From: Portulaca oleracea
Lineage: Eukaryota > Streptophyta > Magnoliopsida > Caryophyllales > Portulacaceae
Assembly (NCBI GenBank): GCA_029582165.1
Contig: CM055876.1
Span: 11,672,501-11,736,500 of the forward strand
Direction: 5' to 3'
Length of the DNA: 64,000 bases
Shown here: piece by piece, positions 32,232 to 46,200 of the stretch
Layout: every line of letters starts with the position of its first letter
How positions within the stretch are numbered: position 1 is the stretch's first letter
The notes under the pieces: model-generated
Told to the model about the DNA's origin: nothing
Seen by the model: the letters and a program-made list of their open reading frames with translations, nothing else
Database searches by the model: none
Program-made: the position numbers and the translations under genes

Positions 32232-35200
32232 ATGGAGGATATCTTGGTGGCAGTACTTTCTATGCTGCTTGTGTTTTCGTTAGTGCCATTGTATCTGTGG
32301 AAACGTCGTCAAGATGCCAGAGCTGCTGATGTGCATAGAGAAGAACCTCAGGTCCCATAAATTAACCCCCCTCATCAAGTTTTAATCTTTATGTTCTGGG
32401 AATTTGTCTTGTTTGCTTGATTGTTGAGTTTGTTTTTCTTTGATTCTGTAATGTCATTGAAGTGTCTGATTTGGTGTAGTTTGTAAAAAAAAAATATATG
32501 CCAGGCTCCTCAGAGGGAACAAGTAGTTCGGGGTGGGGGTCGCCGTATGCGTAGGAGGCCAGCTGCGGGTGCTAGTACATCATCTGCTGCAGCTGCTGAA
32601 GGTTGGCAGTCTTATTTTGTCATGGTTGTGCGACATCATTTTTGATTCACAGTCTATGATAGTGGTATATTTGTTTTATGTTTGAGCACGTCGAAGTTGG
32701 TAGGTGGATGAATTTTGTGGATTGTTTTGTATAACTGTGTGGTTTTCCATCATACATTACAACACTGATATCTCTATACTTGAATTGCTACTGGAAGGCT
32801 AGAACTTCGGTTCAAATTTTTTTGTGGTTAAAGTGGAGTTGCTAAAAGTAAACTATTCGAGACTTGGTTGATGCATAATAGGTGTTGTAAAAGATTAATC
32901 TAAGCATACCCAGGGCTTCTTAGAGGAGTTATACAAGTACAGATTTATTATATGCGTGTTCCGTGTGAATGTCCTAATAAAATGTTCTCTCTAGGCTGTA
33001 CATTAGATTTGCCTATTACAGTTGCCCTGTGAAGATGTTTGCTACAAGGTATTCAGTTGTAATTGTAGCCATGGCTTATTGATTTCACAAATGCAGATGT
33101 TGGTGATGAGAGTGATGATGAAGATGGTGGAGCTGAGTATGCTGGTAGAGGATCAAGGAAGAGGGATAAGAAACGGCAAGAAAGAGAAGCGCAAAGACAG
33201 GTACTTATAGCTCTTAGTAATCTTTTGGATTTGACGGCCGGTCATGCCATTTTACGTCTGAGCAACACCCCCTGATACCTTCTCAATGAAGTGTAGTAAC
33301 CTGTGATTCTCGGTGCTAGCAGAAATTACGGACATCCTGGTTTTGTTCTCATTTTCCTTTGCTAGTAGAGAAGGAAAATATGTAGATGTTGTGATATCCT
33401 GGTTTTATTTGATGCCTTTCTTAATTTCTTAGTTGCTACGTCATCAATTTATCATCCATCTCTTTACTGATCCCTTCAACTTTCCCCCTGGAGGCTGAGC
33501 AAGCTGCACGCGAGTCAAAACAAGGAAAGCAAGACCGTTATGCAGAAATGAGGAGGAGGAAAGATGAGGAGCGCGAAGCAGAAGAACGTCGGCTGGTATG
33601 TTCACTTCCTTCTGCATGATTGGATTTTTCCCTCGCCAAAAAGGCCTCTGCAAAGTGCTCATTTGGTGAAATTTCTGGTTTTAGGAAGAAGAAGCCAAGG
33701 CTCGACAAGCTAGGGAAGAAGCAGCTGCTGCTTTAGAGTTTGATAAGTGGAAAGGGGAGTTCTCCATTGATGCTGAAGGTACCACAGAGAATGATGCGCA
33801 GGAGAACCAGGACTTGCTTTCTGAATTTGTGGAATACATTAAGGTAAAATTTGGTCCTACATATGAACTTGTATTTGACCCTGGTGCTCATGTGTTGACC
33901 CTGGATGTATTCTGGACAAGTATTTCATTTATGCTGCGTTATTAGATTGTTCAAAGGACTGTCATCGGCTCCTTTTGTTGTGAAGTTGCAGGTGGTTAAT
34001 GTCTTCTAAATTTTGCCCCCTTGGAAAAACCTGTGCATAATTTTTTTTAGGGGCTGATGCTGCTTATATTTTGACCTGTGTTGATTATGGTCTACCCCAT
34101 GCATTGGCGCTGACCCTTGAGAGTCAAGATATGAGTGCCTAATCTTTTTATCTAAACCACCTCCCACAACCAAACCAAAAACAAAGGGACAGGAAAAAGG
34201 TGGACATTTATTAATTTTCCTCTTCTGTATTCGTTAAATTTGAGATGTTGGTCTGCCTAGTCCTTGCTGCCTACAAAGGTGTTCAATTTAATTGATTCTT
34301 CTACCTGTGAATTGAGCCTGCATACGTCAATAAGACATCACTAGTTCATGAGGCGTATGATATTTGCTTTTATGTCACCACTCATTCCCCTTGCTTACTG
34401 TGACAGAAGCACAAATGTGTCCCCTTGGAAGACCTTGCTGCAGAGTTCAGGCTAAGGACTCAGGTACATTACTAATTTACTATATCTTTTTTAACCCCCA
34501 CCCCTCCCCTCTCCTCCCTAACCCCCCCCCCCCACCCCCAAAAAAAAAAAAAAAAAAAAATCCGTTTGGAAAGAAAAAGGGGGAAATGAAAGCCAGTATA
34601 ATGGTGAGATCCTGATGGCCTTTGCCGAAGAAATAGAACATAGCCCATACATTTGCTGTCATATAGGAGAACGTTGTTCTGTTTTATTTACCACGTACTC
34701 ATTTGTCGCCTTCTTTTCTGTCCATTTGTCACGTCTGTGACTTATTCTAGTAGTACTTGCTGATGATGCCAATTTTTTGCTGTAACAGGAGTGCATTAAT
34801 CGTATTACTTCTCTCGAAAGCATAGGTATGTACAGAAGTTGTTATGTTTCTCTTTGCTGTTACGTGTGAATGTCCTGTTTTGGGATGTTACTTCGTCCAT
34901 CAGAATGAAACCCAAATCATCCAGCATCTTTTCATGAACCGCTCTATTTGGATTCCTTCATGCCGGGACTTTGATCCCTCAGCATCCGCTCTCCTATTTA
35001 TGTATCGATATCCAGATGATCCACTTTCTGCTATACATTATTAGACTTAATTTCAGAAAGTATGCTGCCTTCTTGATCTGATAGTTGTGTCAGAGGGACT
35101 TGAGTGTGGAAGTTCATAATTTTAATTTGAAATGCATTGACTACAGCAAAATCTGTTGTTGACAAATTCATGTCGTCTCTCTCCAAATGTTTTCAGGGAG

Positions 35201-35399
35201 ACTTTCAGGCGTCATGGATGATAGAGGAAAATACATATACATTTCTATAGAGGAAATGAAAGCTGTTGCAGAATATATTAAACGTCAGGGCAGGGTGAGC
35301 ATCTCACATTTGGCTAGTAAATCCAATCAGTTCATCGACTTGGAGCCTAAAGCCCTATTTGAGGAGATCTCCAGTGTCAACGAGATAGTTGCCGCTTGA
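32232..35399 (+). CDS. DDRGK1: DDRGK domain-containing protein 1 (UFBP1), ufmylation adaptor, 292 aa
   Basis: Eight coding exons join in frame with GT-AG introns: 32232-32351, 32505-32601, 33097-33200, 33494-33595, 33685-33843, 34407-34463, 34789-34825, 35197-35399. Residues 4-23 form a hydrophobic N-terminal ER anchor ([16 protein letters not shown]). A charged Arg/Glu/Lys coiled-coil region follows (about 75-160), then FDKWKGEFS, and the signature [10 protein letters not shown] at 233-242. The C-terminal fold, ending in IDLEPK near the stop, is winged-helix/PCI-like. In this family the protein recruits the UFM1 ligase UFL1 to the ER and is itself ufmylated. The length is close to that of plant homologues. 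No break is visible. The 3' UTR probably runs past 35,900. Confidence 0.95.
34519..34560. repeat. C-run then A-run in a DDRGK1 intron
   Basis: A cytosine-rich tract followed by about 22 adenines in intron 6. Such homopolymers are prone to assembly length errors. Confidence 0.9.
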
Positions 35400-36259
35400 T
35401 CCTACATCTGTTAAGTTCATTTCAGGAAGCAAACTCAAGTTTGGTTTGTAGAATATGGATTCAGCTATACAGTAAACCTAAACTATCTTAAACTATTAGT
35501 AGTAGGTAATCAACAAAAACAGACACCATACTCTACTTTATGCAAATTTTGACTCTTGTGTAAGTTTAGATTTTTGAGATAGAACGATACCAGAATTGGA
35601 CGGATAATGGAAGAAAAGATGGCCGTTTGATGTGGGTAGGCGTAAGGCATATGTTTCTTCCGTTCTGTTATTCTGTATGAGAAATGTTAGAGATATGCAG
35701 CTTCTGCCGTTGCCACAAATGTTTCTGTGCTCTAACTCTATTAGCCACAATGTTGTCTTCTATGTACTGCCATGTGAAATCTTTGGTCACTTTGGTCAAA
35801 CTGTATTAGGTTTGATCATTTCAGATTTGGATAATTTCTAGACTCATCAAGCTTTTTGTTTGGTAACTTTGGTTGGTGTGGCTGAACTTGTGTCGGTATG
35901 TGCAGGTATATGCTGATTTGCATTATACATTTGTACTGTTGTGCTCAAAGTGAGATTATGCGACCTCATTTAGGTTAAAACAGAAACATTTCCCCCCCTG
36001 ACTTTCATGTATACAAGTCCAAAGACTGATGTAGGCGGGATTCAGACATTAATATTAGCAGTAAATCCAGCCATTAATGGACTTTTAGGCACCAACAAAC
36101 GGACGGGAAGATGCGCAAAAAGACATCTACAAAGATGAGATTTACCCAGGAAAAATCTGTTTGTACAAAATGATATACCCTACATGAATCCACCAGCGAC
36201 GCATAATAGTTTAAAGAAAACTCCATTGCATACTAAATACCGTACAACATTTCCTTTGT

Positions 36260-38712
36260 TTAAACGAAGAACAAGGCAAGGACAAACGTAAATATGAACG
36301 TCACAAGGACATTGATTCTATGCGATTTGTGACCCCCACTCTTCCTTGGCCTATACTTAGGAAGCGCACATTCCTCTCCATTGAAGAAGACCTTAGCAGG
36401 GAAGCCATCACCGGCAGGTATGTTGAGATTCCAACTCAACTTCTTCTTGAAGGAAATAACTGACTGCTGCTTGCCAGGCACTCTGGGGTCGTTTGGCTTG
36501 GATCCGTTAGTCTCAGCGATCAAGTAGTTGAGGCCTTTGATCCCCTGTAAGAAGATGGTGTTGTTGAGGTCTTCAAGGAGGGTGCCATTGAAGGAGTAAA
36601 CCCTGTCATAACCTGGGGCAGCTTTCCCCATCTGAATGGCGGCAAACCAGTCCTCGAAGGCTGTGTCCCCCCAGTTGAAGAGTGTCATCCTGGCAGTCCA
36701 GCCGTTCTTGTAGTCACCGTCAACGTGCCAATTGATGCTGACGCGGCAGTTGTCGGGGCATGGCATGGGGTCCCACAGGGGTAAATGCTTGATCCTGGCC
36801 CACGCGACAGCCTTCTTTGTCCTGTTGGAGTACGGGACAAGGAGGGCTTCCGCAGGGAGGAGCATGGCCGGGGCCTTGGTGCTGCACCGGGTCCCCTCCG
36901 GGAGGTCGTTGCACCCGCAAGCGCACGTGTCGCATGGCTTGACAGAGTCGTTGAAGTAGGACGAGAAGGTGACGCAGCACCGGGATTCTCTTTCCTTTGG
37001 TTTTGTTATGTTGCACACTACTTGCCAGCTTGCCACTGCTAATACCTTGGCCTGCCAAATTTATCATTTCCCCAAATTATTTGGATCAAGTTGAGAATAA
37101 TAAGTTGAGTGAAAATAAGGTGAGAACGTATGTCCTTAGTACCGGCTTCTTACCTTCAAACCACTTGGGTCAGGAAACTCAGTGGGTTCGACACGTATAG
37201 GAGCACTGCACTTGTAGACAGGGTTGAGAACTCCGGTGACCTTCCAATTCTGGGGTGGATATATGGCAGTCCGGTTCATATCCGGAGGTATCTTGAACAC
37301 TTGTAGCTGGAAAATCGACCTAGACTCACTCTCATTCATAGTCTTAGGCAAGACTGTTCCATTCCTACAGCAATAAGGCAGCTTGCCAACCTTGTCGTCG
37401 TCCTTCATCTCCCTAGGCAAGTCAGAAATGACAGGCCTTCTTTCACAATTTGCAACTGTTGAGAAATCAAAGTCCTGGTAATACTGGCCTGACTCTCCGT
37501 AGATGCACTTGGATGGGTCCTTGAGGTGAGTGTAGGCTCCTCGTAAAGAGTAGATGAACTCCCCTCTCATCCAGTCCCAAGATATGTTCCAATGGTCTAG
37601 ACGCCCCAGCGGGTGGTCGTTGTCAATTGTTACTTGGGCTTGGTAGTTGTTCGTATATGCTTGGAGCACGTCGTACATTATGTTGAGGTCACCGTACCTC
37701 TTAGCCATGTACTTGAGCTTGCTGATCTTGGGCTTGAACTTGGGGTCCTTTCGACAACAGACAAACATGTTGCTCTCTGTTCATGAAATGGAACTTTTAA
37801 TTAGGTAAGTTTACACACCATTGTTCTAAGTTTATATATATAGTGGCATACAGTATACTACTCTCAAATTCTACATCATTGGCCTCATTTTCAAGAATCC
37901 TATTTTGATCTAGCCAAAAATTCATTCATGCAAATTAAACATCTATACTGTGTAATTGACACGTGAAATGTGATATCTTATGTTGTAAAATGTAATCATT
38001 TGTGTCCCTATAAAGGAAGAAACATGGAATGTTTTGACTTACTATGCTTGGTAGGAGCAGGGCACTTGAATCCCTCATTTTCAAGCCTAATGGTCTTAGG
38101 CATTGGTATGGAAGGTGGCTTGAGCCCAAACTGAGTGCCCTTAAGGGTGGCCTGAGCCGAGATTTGGTTATAATCCCCAGCAGTTTCAATGGCCGTCTTG
38201 AGATCAGTTTGTGGCCACCCGGCAATGGTGGTTCCGTTGATACCGACATGGGCCGGGAGCTCATCCCCTTCAGCCAAAGTAGCCCCCTTGGTTGACACTA
38301 ATAGCTCATTGTACCTAAACCCAATGTAGACCTTCCATGACTTAACCTCATTTGCACCCATGTTCACCAGCTGGACTTGTGACTTGAAAGCCCATGATTG
38401 CGCCGATACATTCTTCACATGGGGGTAAGTCTTCTCTCGCCCCATGAAGTTGTACGCGATATAGATCCCATTGTAGGTTCGAGCTTGCTTAGGGATCTTA
38501 GGCGGTCCTCCTTCACCTTCTCCTTCTCCTCCTGAATCTGAACCACCAAAGGGTGAAGACGATGACCCAGGAGTCTTTGGGTCCCCAAACTCATCGTACT
38601 CCTCATCCTCAGCTGCTCGGCATGTCACAAAAAATAGATTATATAGGGAAAATATCACAACCAATAGTACCCTCCTACGTGCTTCCATCGGAGGTTTAGG
38701 AATAGTTTTCAT
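36260..38712 (-). CDS. COBL7: COBRA-like GPI-anchored protein, COBL7/8 type, 694 aa
   Basis: Three exons join in frame: 38712-38043, 37776-37154, 37051-36260. A signal peptide lies in the first 35 residues (RRRVLLVVIFSLYNLFFVTC); the start could be Met1 (MKTIPKPP) or Met9 (MEARRR, 38,688). An acidic, Gly/Ser-rich linker leads to the extra N-terminal domain (NGIYIAYNF; SWKVYIGF) found only in the long COBL7-11 subgroup. The COBRA domain follows, with the family CCVS-type motif as CCVT at 456-459 and a Cys-rich CDTCACGC. The last ~21 residues are hydrophobic after a basic Arg/Lys/His stretch, a GPI-attachment signal. COBRA proteins act at the outer plasma membrane and wall in cellulose deposition and oriented growth. 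The symbol marks the subgroup; exact orthology is not resolved. Confidence 0.92.
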
Positions 38713-41700
38713 AGACCATAACCTACGGGGTGGCACATAGCATGTAAGATGATCCCTTGCACGTATTTTTGTGTGGTTGTCGAGTAGTGTGAGGGTTGGT
38801 GTACCGGGGAGGCCGGACACTTGACGCCTCACACCGTGAGGCCAGAGGGGGGGAATGGGTTTGGGGGGCGTCACAAGGTGGAAAACCTTCAAAGGTAGCC
38901 CCCCAGGTGAAAACAAAGAATTGTGTTTTCAAGGGGGGAAAGATGAGTGTTTTGGCACTTTGGAATTTTCTGATGCCTAATTTAGTTTAGCACTTTTATT
39001 TCCTCTAGTTTTTTGCTTGACTTACGGGGGTTTGTATGTTTTTTGGCTTCTAATTTAAGGGTTGGGAGAAAATGAGGGATGCCATAAAATTAGGAAGTAT
39101 TAGCTGTTTGAAATGCTTTATTTGTTGTCTTCTAGGAGTCAAAACGGTACACATTTTTGTTAAAAGTCTGTTACATTTCAAGATTCAAGTCAAGTTAATT
39201 ATTTTGCAATATATGTTATTTTTAAGGTTGTCTTACATGTAAGTAGTTGGGGGTATTTTTGGCAAATGTAGGATAGGGATTCATGTTTGACAAAGTAAAA
39301 ATAAACTAAAGATATGAATTTGAAATTGTTTACGTCCAAACTCAAAATAAAAATATAATCTATTTGTGCAAAACATATACAGAGCTGGAAAAATCTTATC
39401 AAAGAAATTTGAAATTGTTCAAAAAAAAAATAACGTGTTCATCAATTAGAAAATTGTCTACATTGATTTCAAATGCAATATACAAGAATTTTGTACTTTC
39501 GTCACTTTCTAAACATGCGTTGATTTGTCTCTTGGTCTAATTAGACATGTTTGTTAAAAGTTGATTTTGTCCAAATAGTTTGTAACATGTACCACTTTTT
39601 GTTTCTTTGATTACCTAAATTTTTTATTTTGAGGAGTTATGCGAACAACTTTAGTGGAAAACGTAATGCAGGGTTTGTAGCTTAGTGTCCAGGGTTTGAA
39701 TCTCTCCTTGCACGACCAACCTCGAAATGGACATTCTTTAGGTATTATGGAGTAGGAAAACCACAGTTGACATAGCCAACCTAAAGCTATTAAATTAGGG
39801 TATATAAAAAATGTGATAGCCAAGTGGTAGGTGAACCATTTTCATCCGTCCAACCTTTCCATTAAGATTCAAATTTTGGTGGAAGCAAAACTTTTTCCCT
39901 AAGTGAAAATTGTAGAGTTGATAATTATATTTATCATTGTCTGTTTGGTATCTCCCTTCCTAGACTTATAAAATTTATTTGTGCTTACCCATAAAATGGG
40001 GGTCTAGTGAGCATGTAGAATTTACCCAAAGGAAAAGAAAAAATAAATTGAGTTGTGCCCTTAGGTAATAATACAACAATAACACAACACTAGACCTTTA
40101 GGTTTCCAATCACTACTCAGATTTACCATTTTGATAGTGGGTTTGAATACGATGATAATATGGCAAGTGTTACAAACTTACAAAAGTATTTTTCCTTTTC
40201 TTTCCTTTGTTAAAGAATAAAAGGGAGAGTTACCTCCCTAATTTAATTGTTATTTGTTGTGATGACTGTCTATTTGCTTGTGTTGACACTTAACTCCTAT
40301 TACTTCACCGCTAGCTTCTGCGCTTTACCATTGACCACCAGCCATAACTAACATAGACATACTCTCTCCGCGTCTGCCACCATGTAACTATCACCGCCAT
40401 GACAGACAACAACCGCCTCCACCATCAATGTAATGGTGAGTTTACCAGTAGACATACTTGACTCCATCATAGTAAAAATGGCGCCTACTACCACAAAGCC
40501 ACCCAGAAAACCATCGGCTCCTTCATCATATGAGGAAACCTCTGTGGCTCAGCTACCACCATCGACTGCCCCACACTACAACAGACACTCGTATTCAAAT
40601 TTCCAGCAAATTAAGTCGGATTAAAGACAAAATAAACAAAGATGAAAACCTAAAAATGATAAAGATAGAACCATGAATAATCATAGCTTCATAAATTTTG
40701 ATAAAATAAACCATAAAAATAAGGAATTAAGGTTCTAACAGTACAAAATTGACCCCCTAAAGTGTGCATAAAATCTATCGTAAACCTATTCAAAACTCCT
40801 AATATGAGTTTACTAAAATGATATTAATCACATGCAATTGAAACAACCATTCTCTAAATACTCTTGAATCTCCATATCCATCACTCATCAACTTTCTACT
40901 AAACCCCAATTGCCATATCTAATTTCACTCCCCCTTCCAAAAACAAGAGAATTCTTCCCCAAATTCATAACAATATTCGAGGTAAACCTCATTTCAATTG
41001 GTTTTTGTGCTCTTGGCATTCTTTTGATAGTTTCTTGAAGGTTTTTTCTTTTTTTTTTGGCAAAAAAAAAAAATTAGTGAAAAGATTGCATTCATAATTT
41101 ACAGATAAGATCTGTTACATCAAACCGCTTCTTATCTTGCATTGGTGGGTTTGGGAGTATTGGTTTTGGTTCATGGGAAGCAAGTGAGAACCTAAGTGGA
41201 GCTTAGGGATCACAAACTTGTTGCACAAACCAAGTTCTTTGCTAAAATCCTTCATCATTTTCCTTTTTTTTTCCTAATACACAAAGGTCAACATCAAACT
41301 AATTTTTCAAGTTAATAATTAGCATGTATCACTTAACCATATTGCCAACATGTGCAAAAAACTAGTGACAAAAGGTCAAGGTCCTCAAGGAGTAAGCACA
41401 AGCCTCCACTTCATCACTAAACCGAGTTTCTATAGCCTCATAAATTCGATGGCGTACTATTACCACAAAATACCCCAAAATTTCATACTACTCTGCATCA
41501 AGAAAATTGTTCCAACTATTATCGTCCAAAACCCTAAAAGCTTATATTATTTTGGTCCAATTTTCCTTAGTTTGGGGTATTAATCCAGAGCCTCGCTTTA
41601 CTAGCAGCTCTAGCTTGAACTGCATAAATAATTGAACTTTCTTTCCCTCCCTAGTTGACCTTTATCCTTTTTCTTCTTTTTTTTTTGTTTTTTATTTTTG

Positions 41701-42096
41701 AAAGAGAAGGAAAAAAGGGGGGGGGGGGGAACCCTACTGCAAATCTGCCACCAAGTACAGGTTTAACGTCCTAAGTGCCTAAAAGCTTAGGGAAATTGAT
41801 TGGAAAATGGACTCAAAATTTCCATTATAATGAACGAACTTCTGTTTGTGCTTTTACAACAGGGTTACAGGCCACGAGCGGTGGCAACGTATTAATAAAT
41901 TCTGTAGGGTAAAGCAATACAAAGAATGTTCAGGATGTACAAACAAACAACAATCCATTCTGGATCATATGAATATCAATCATCAATCATCATACATGAA
42001 TGCCTATTCTTCCAAGATTTCTATGATGCAGTTATTCTGCCATCGCCAACAGCAATCTTTATGTGAGGTTTATTGCTCGACTGTTGCATTTCCCAG
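38713..42096. other. Intergenic region between the COBRA-like and TBC genes
   Basis: It carries the COBRA-like promoter at its left end and the 3' flank of the TBC gene at its right. No further gene is supported; a 63-codon frame near 40,433 is low-complexity. A poly-G run of about 11 lies near 41,719. A weak tRNA-derived (SINE-like) pattern at 39,818-39,910 is listed separately. Confidence 0.5.
39818..39910 (+). repeat. Possible SINE relic with pol III A- and B-box-like motifs
   Basis: TAGCCAAGTGGTAGG (about 39,821) resembles a tRNA A box, and AGATTCAAATTTT about 40 bp downstream resembles a B box, the spacing used by tRNA-derived SINEs. No target duplication or poly-A/T tail was fixed. A second B-box-like phrase, GGGTTTGAATCTCTCC, lies at about 39,692. 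Confidence 0.25.
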
Positions 42097-43154
42097 CTAT
42101 GTCTTCTTTGTCTGCAAATAACAGCAACTTTTCCATAAATCATAAACCTAAGGAGCTTCTGAACAGCTCGATGCGATCACTACACATGTTGCTACATGGC
42201 AAACAGGTGAACTCAGGTCTAGAATTGGACAACTTCAAGCATGCATTATTACTCAGGCAAAGTTAGGGTTCGATTTGGACCTCAACAAAATCAGGCTAAG
42301 TCATTTCTGGTTTGGTCTCCACAAATTCAGGTCAGAAAAACAGGAATGGGTTAAGTTTGCTGCTCATAAGCAGCAGAACAATCACCAGATACAAAGGGTT
42401 AACCATTCAGATCATGATATATTCAGTCAGTCAAAGAATGAAAAGTACCTGTTGCATTTGTTTCAAGTACTTTTTATGAAGCTTCATTGCATTGGTGCAA
42501 GCTTTCTTGGCATCTATGTCTCCCGCAATGTCGTTCAAAATCTGAACATAAAGCATAAGATCAGTATCACCCACATTTGTGCAAAACTACAGAAATATAT
42601 ATATATAAGAGAATTGGACTTTAATAATCCCTGCTTTCACAATTGGACAACAATAATACCTACTATCTATTTGGATTCTGGTGGTCCAAAAATAAAATAA
42701 AATTGGATTGTAGTGGGACATCATCGAGAGTATACTCTAAATATCATAGATTTTGTGTTGTGTTTGATTCAAAACTTAGTATAACACTTTACCATGATTT
42801 TTAATGAATTTACGGCGTTTCTCTCAATTTTTTTCAATTTTTTACGATTTTTTCACTTTTAATCCTTTCAAAAAATCATAATAATTGCTCGGAGTCTCAA
42901 AAAAATAATTTAAAAATTGTTTTAGTAACTATACTTCATTACCTTTCTGGGAGCATGAACGAAAAAACAAAAATAATATTGGGTTGGAAAGAAAAAAATA
43001 AAAAGAATTTGGAGGTGGATTTGGTACCACTACAATACAATTTTATTTTTTTTTGGATCACCAGAATACAAACCAAAAGTAGGGATTATTGCTGTCCAAT
43101 TTGTAAAAATTGGGATTATTATAATCCAATTTTCCTATATATATATATATATAT

Positions 43155-43205
<51 letters not shown>

Positions 43206-46200
43206 TAAATAGTCCAACTCATTGGACCCCCTTATCGCAAGGGAAACACAAACCCAACAGGCTTGTAGCGGATTTTTTTTTGGGGGGGGGGGGGGGGGGC
43301 GTCGTTTCACCCCTTTTCTCTATGGTTGAAACTGGAAACTTGTATCTTAAAGATAAGGGATATTGGATGACAATATACCGACCTTTAGGGGTATTGGATT
43401 GTAATATACCGACCTTTACTATTGAACAACAATATTCCTGACATTTATACTTAGGTGAGATTATTATACCAACAATGACTAAGGGGGTGATGACTGGTTA
43501 ATCGGTCTCTATTCTAACGTGATAGGCGGAGGGAAAATAACCGCCCCTTGCCCAGTAACCTTGTTAACTACTCCGTTTTTCTCACAAACCCACAATTTTA
43601 AAAAACCGTCCCTAACACAGTGACTAAGAGGGTGGTGAACCAGTCTTCGTACTGATGTGGCACACAACCAACCAATGTCTTGTAATGTGGGTTAGTGAGA
43701 AAAACGGAGGGGTTAACGGGGTTATTGGCTTGGGACAGTTTTTTTCCCTCCACCAGCCACATCAGCATGGAGACGATTCGCCATTCCCTTAGTTATTATT
43801 GGTATAATAATGTCACCTAATAATAAAGGTTGGTATATTACAATCCAATATCCCCATAGGTCGGTATATTATCATCCAAAAACCTAAAGATAATGTGTTT
43901 GGTTTTTTGGCAAGGAAGCTAATGGGTTGTTTTTGCAAGAGACAAACCTTTACAACATCATCCAGACCTCGAGCTTCTTTAAGTAGTTTTGGGCTCTTGT
44001 CTTTCAGCACACTGGCAACAAGGAAGACAGAAATAGGCAAGGGAGCATCTTCCAGTGTTCGGCTTTTAATATTCTCCCTTTCATACTTGCCATAATGGCG
44101 TATAGACTTTGTCCTCAATTTAGACCCTTCAGAATTTTCGCCCCCAGCATCAGCTTCTTCATAAACCGAGAAAAGGTCAGGGTCATATTCCAAAGCCCAC
44201 ATCATCTGTTCAAAGGATCATTGATCAAGAAAGTTGAATTAGAAACGTTTTTTATTATACATATGCAATCTTCAGAGAGCTCAAAACATCAAATCAACAA
44301 AAGATGCTTCAGCTCGTACCTCCCACAGGTACAGAGAATCACCAAAAGAAAATTCTCGGCGGAACAAAACCATGAGCATCCGAATGGCAAACAGATAGTC
44401 ACCTCCGCCAAGCGCCTCTGTTCTCCAAAATCAAGATTTTCTTTTTATGTTACAATAGTCGACCTGAACTGAGAGTAGCTTGCTTGTGAAATGACATGCT
44501 TTCTACATGCATTAAATGAGTAAAAGAACTTGCACTGTACAAGTTCAATATATACAAAAAAAAAAATATTTAAATAAAAAGCTAGAACTATGAAAATTGT
44601 CCAGGAAAATGCTTAGCAGATTTAAAATAATTATATATATATGTTAAAAAAAATAACCTTGTGACTTTGGCAAAAAAAGAGGGGTGGGGTTGTGTGTGCG
44701 TGTGTGTGTGTGGGGCTGGGGGGAGGAAATATGCATGCAAATGATGAAGAACATCAGTTATCTAGATATCAAAGAAAACAGTATGGATAAATGGAATATT
44801 CATACCCAAGTGCTGGTGAAGTTTCGGATCAATAACTTGAGTAATTGTTGCCAAATTGTTAAGTTGGGCCTCCACTCCAACAGACCTTCCAGTTTCAGAT
44901 CTGAAATTTCCTCGCTGCAAAATTCCGATTGACAAAAACACTTCATAAGCAAGTGCAAGATACAAGATCCCTCAGCTGTTTCAGAACACTCACCCCCCCC
45001 CCCCCCAACCAAAAAAAAGGAACATGTTTCATTTTCCCCATGTTTAGTTTTGCCTGCCCCCATCAAAAAGTATTTATTGAAGTTCAATGGAGAAAATTAA
45101 TGTTCTTGACCATAAAATTTTACCATGAACTTTTAAATATCCTCCTGTATCAATGCCAACTCCAACAGAAGATTGCAATTAGAGGAATGAAATTACCAGT
45201 ATACCCTCCTTTGTTCTAATTATCAAGGTTTAACATTAACACTCCAAATCCCTCATTTCTGCTGAACCATCATAAACAGCAATACTACCATCAAAATGAA
45301 GCCACTGACAGCTCAGAAATTGCTGGTCATCATATTTTGGGAGGCCAATGAATAGTACAATCCGGACATACTTGTAATGTTACTTGACCAGATGGGTACT
45401 TACTGACCTCTATCAGCCGGTATGGTATCTAACAGTGGTATAAACTGGTCACCTAATGATGCTAGTCATTGCAGTTTACTCAGGTATAAACAGTTAAAGC
45501 AAAAAGATAACAGAGAAAGAAGAAAAGGTACCAATCTGCGCATCAGGCGTTCAAAGCACCAAAAGGAATCCGCTTCATTGTCAAGAAGAATTATCATGGG
45601 GGAGCAAAGATCACTCATTCCTGCACTTTAGCAAACAACATTTCAGTATAAGCATGTAACACAAGTTAATGAAATTAAGTCTTGCTCGATCTGACACCCA
45701 GCCACCTTCTTTTTCAAGCAACTAAAGAAATCATATGCAGAACTCATGGATTTCATTCATGTTTTGTAAGTAATAAACTAATGACACATGACACAGGTAC
45801 AAGTAACTCTTCAAGCCTTTTGGTTATTGTGTTACACAACAGCAGGCAAAAAACTATTCAGCATATTCTCCAGGCAATATGGTTCGTCATGGAGAGCAAA
45901 ATGAAACATTTAGAGGTTAACAGGGTGTCATCAAACTGTTAAAAACATGTTGGAATCAAAACATGTTGACTTCAATGCACCAGGATTTCAAGATTAAGAG
46001 TTTTTAATACACAGACTTTCTACGGAGGAATATTTTGCTCTCAGTAACCCAGCTAATTATATTGCCAAAGTCGAACATATCCACAGTTTAACAAGGCTCA
46101 AGTAATAGGGAGTTCAATGGATAACTGACCTTGACAATACCCAACATCGTCATCTATCCAGGCATAAACAGCCAAAATGTCCCAAAGCTTAGCAAGGTTT

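Noticed and set aside
38713..38916. N-terminal extension of the COBRA-like first exon to an upstream Met
   Set aside because: The extension lacks COBRA similarity and would bury the signal peptide in the middle; the start at 38,712 or 38,688 gives a normal secretory N-terminus.
40433..40624. 63-codon Pro/Thr/Ser frame
   Set aside because: Low complexity, no neighbouring exons, poor start context and no recognisable domain.
43279..43299. Long G homopolymer as a G-quadplex or regulatory signal
   Set aside because: It lies in a repeat-rich intron next to (TA)n; run length is likely unstable or an assembly artefact, with no supporting context.
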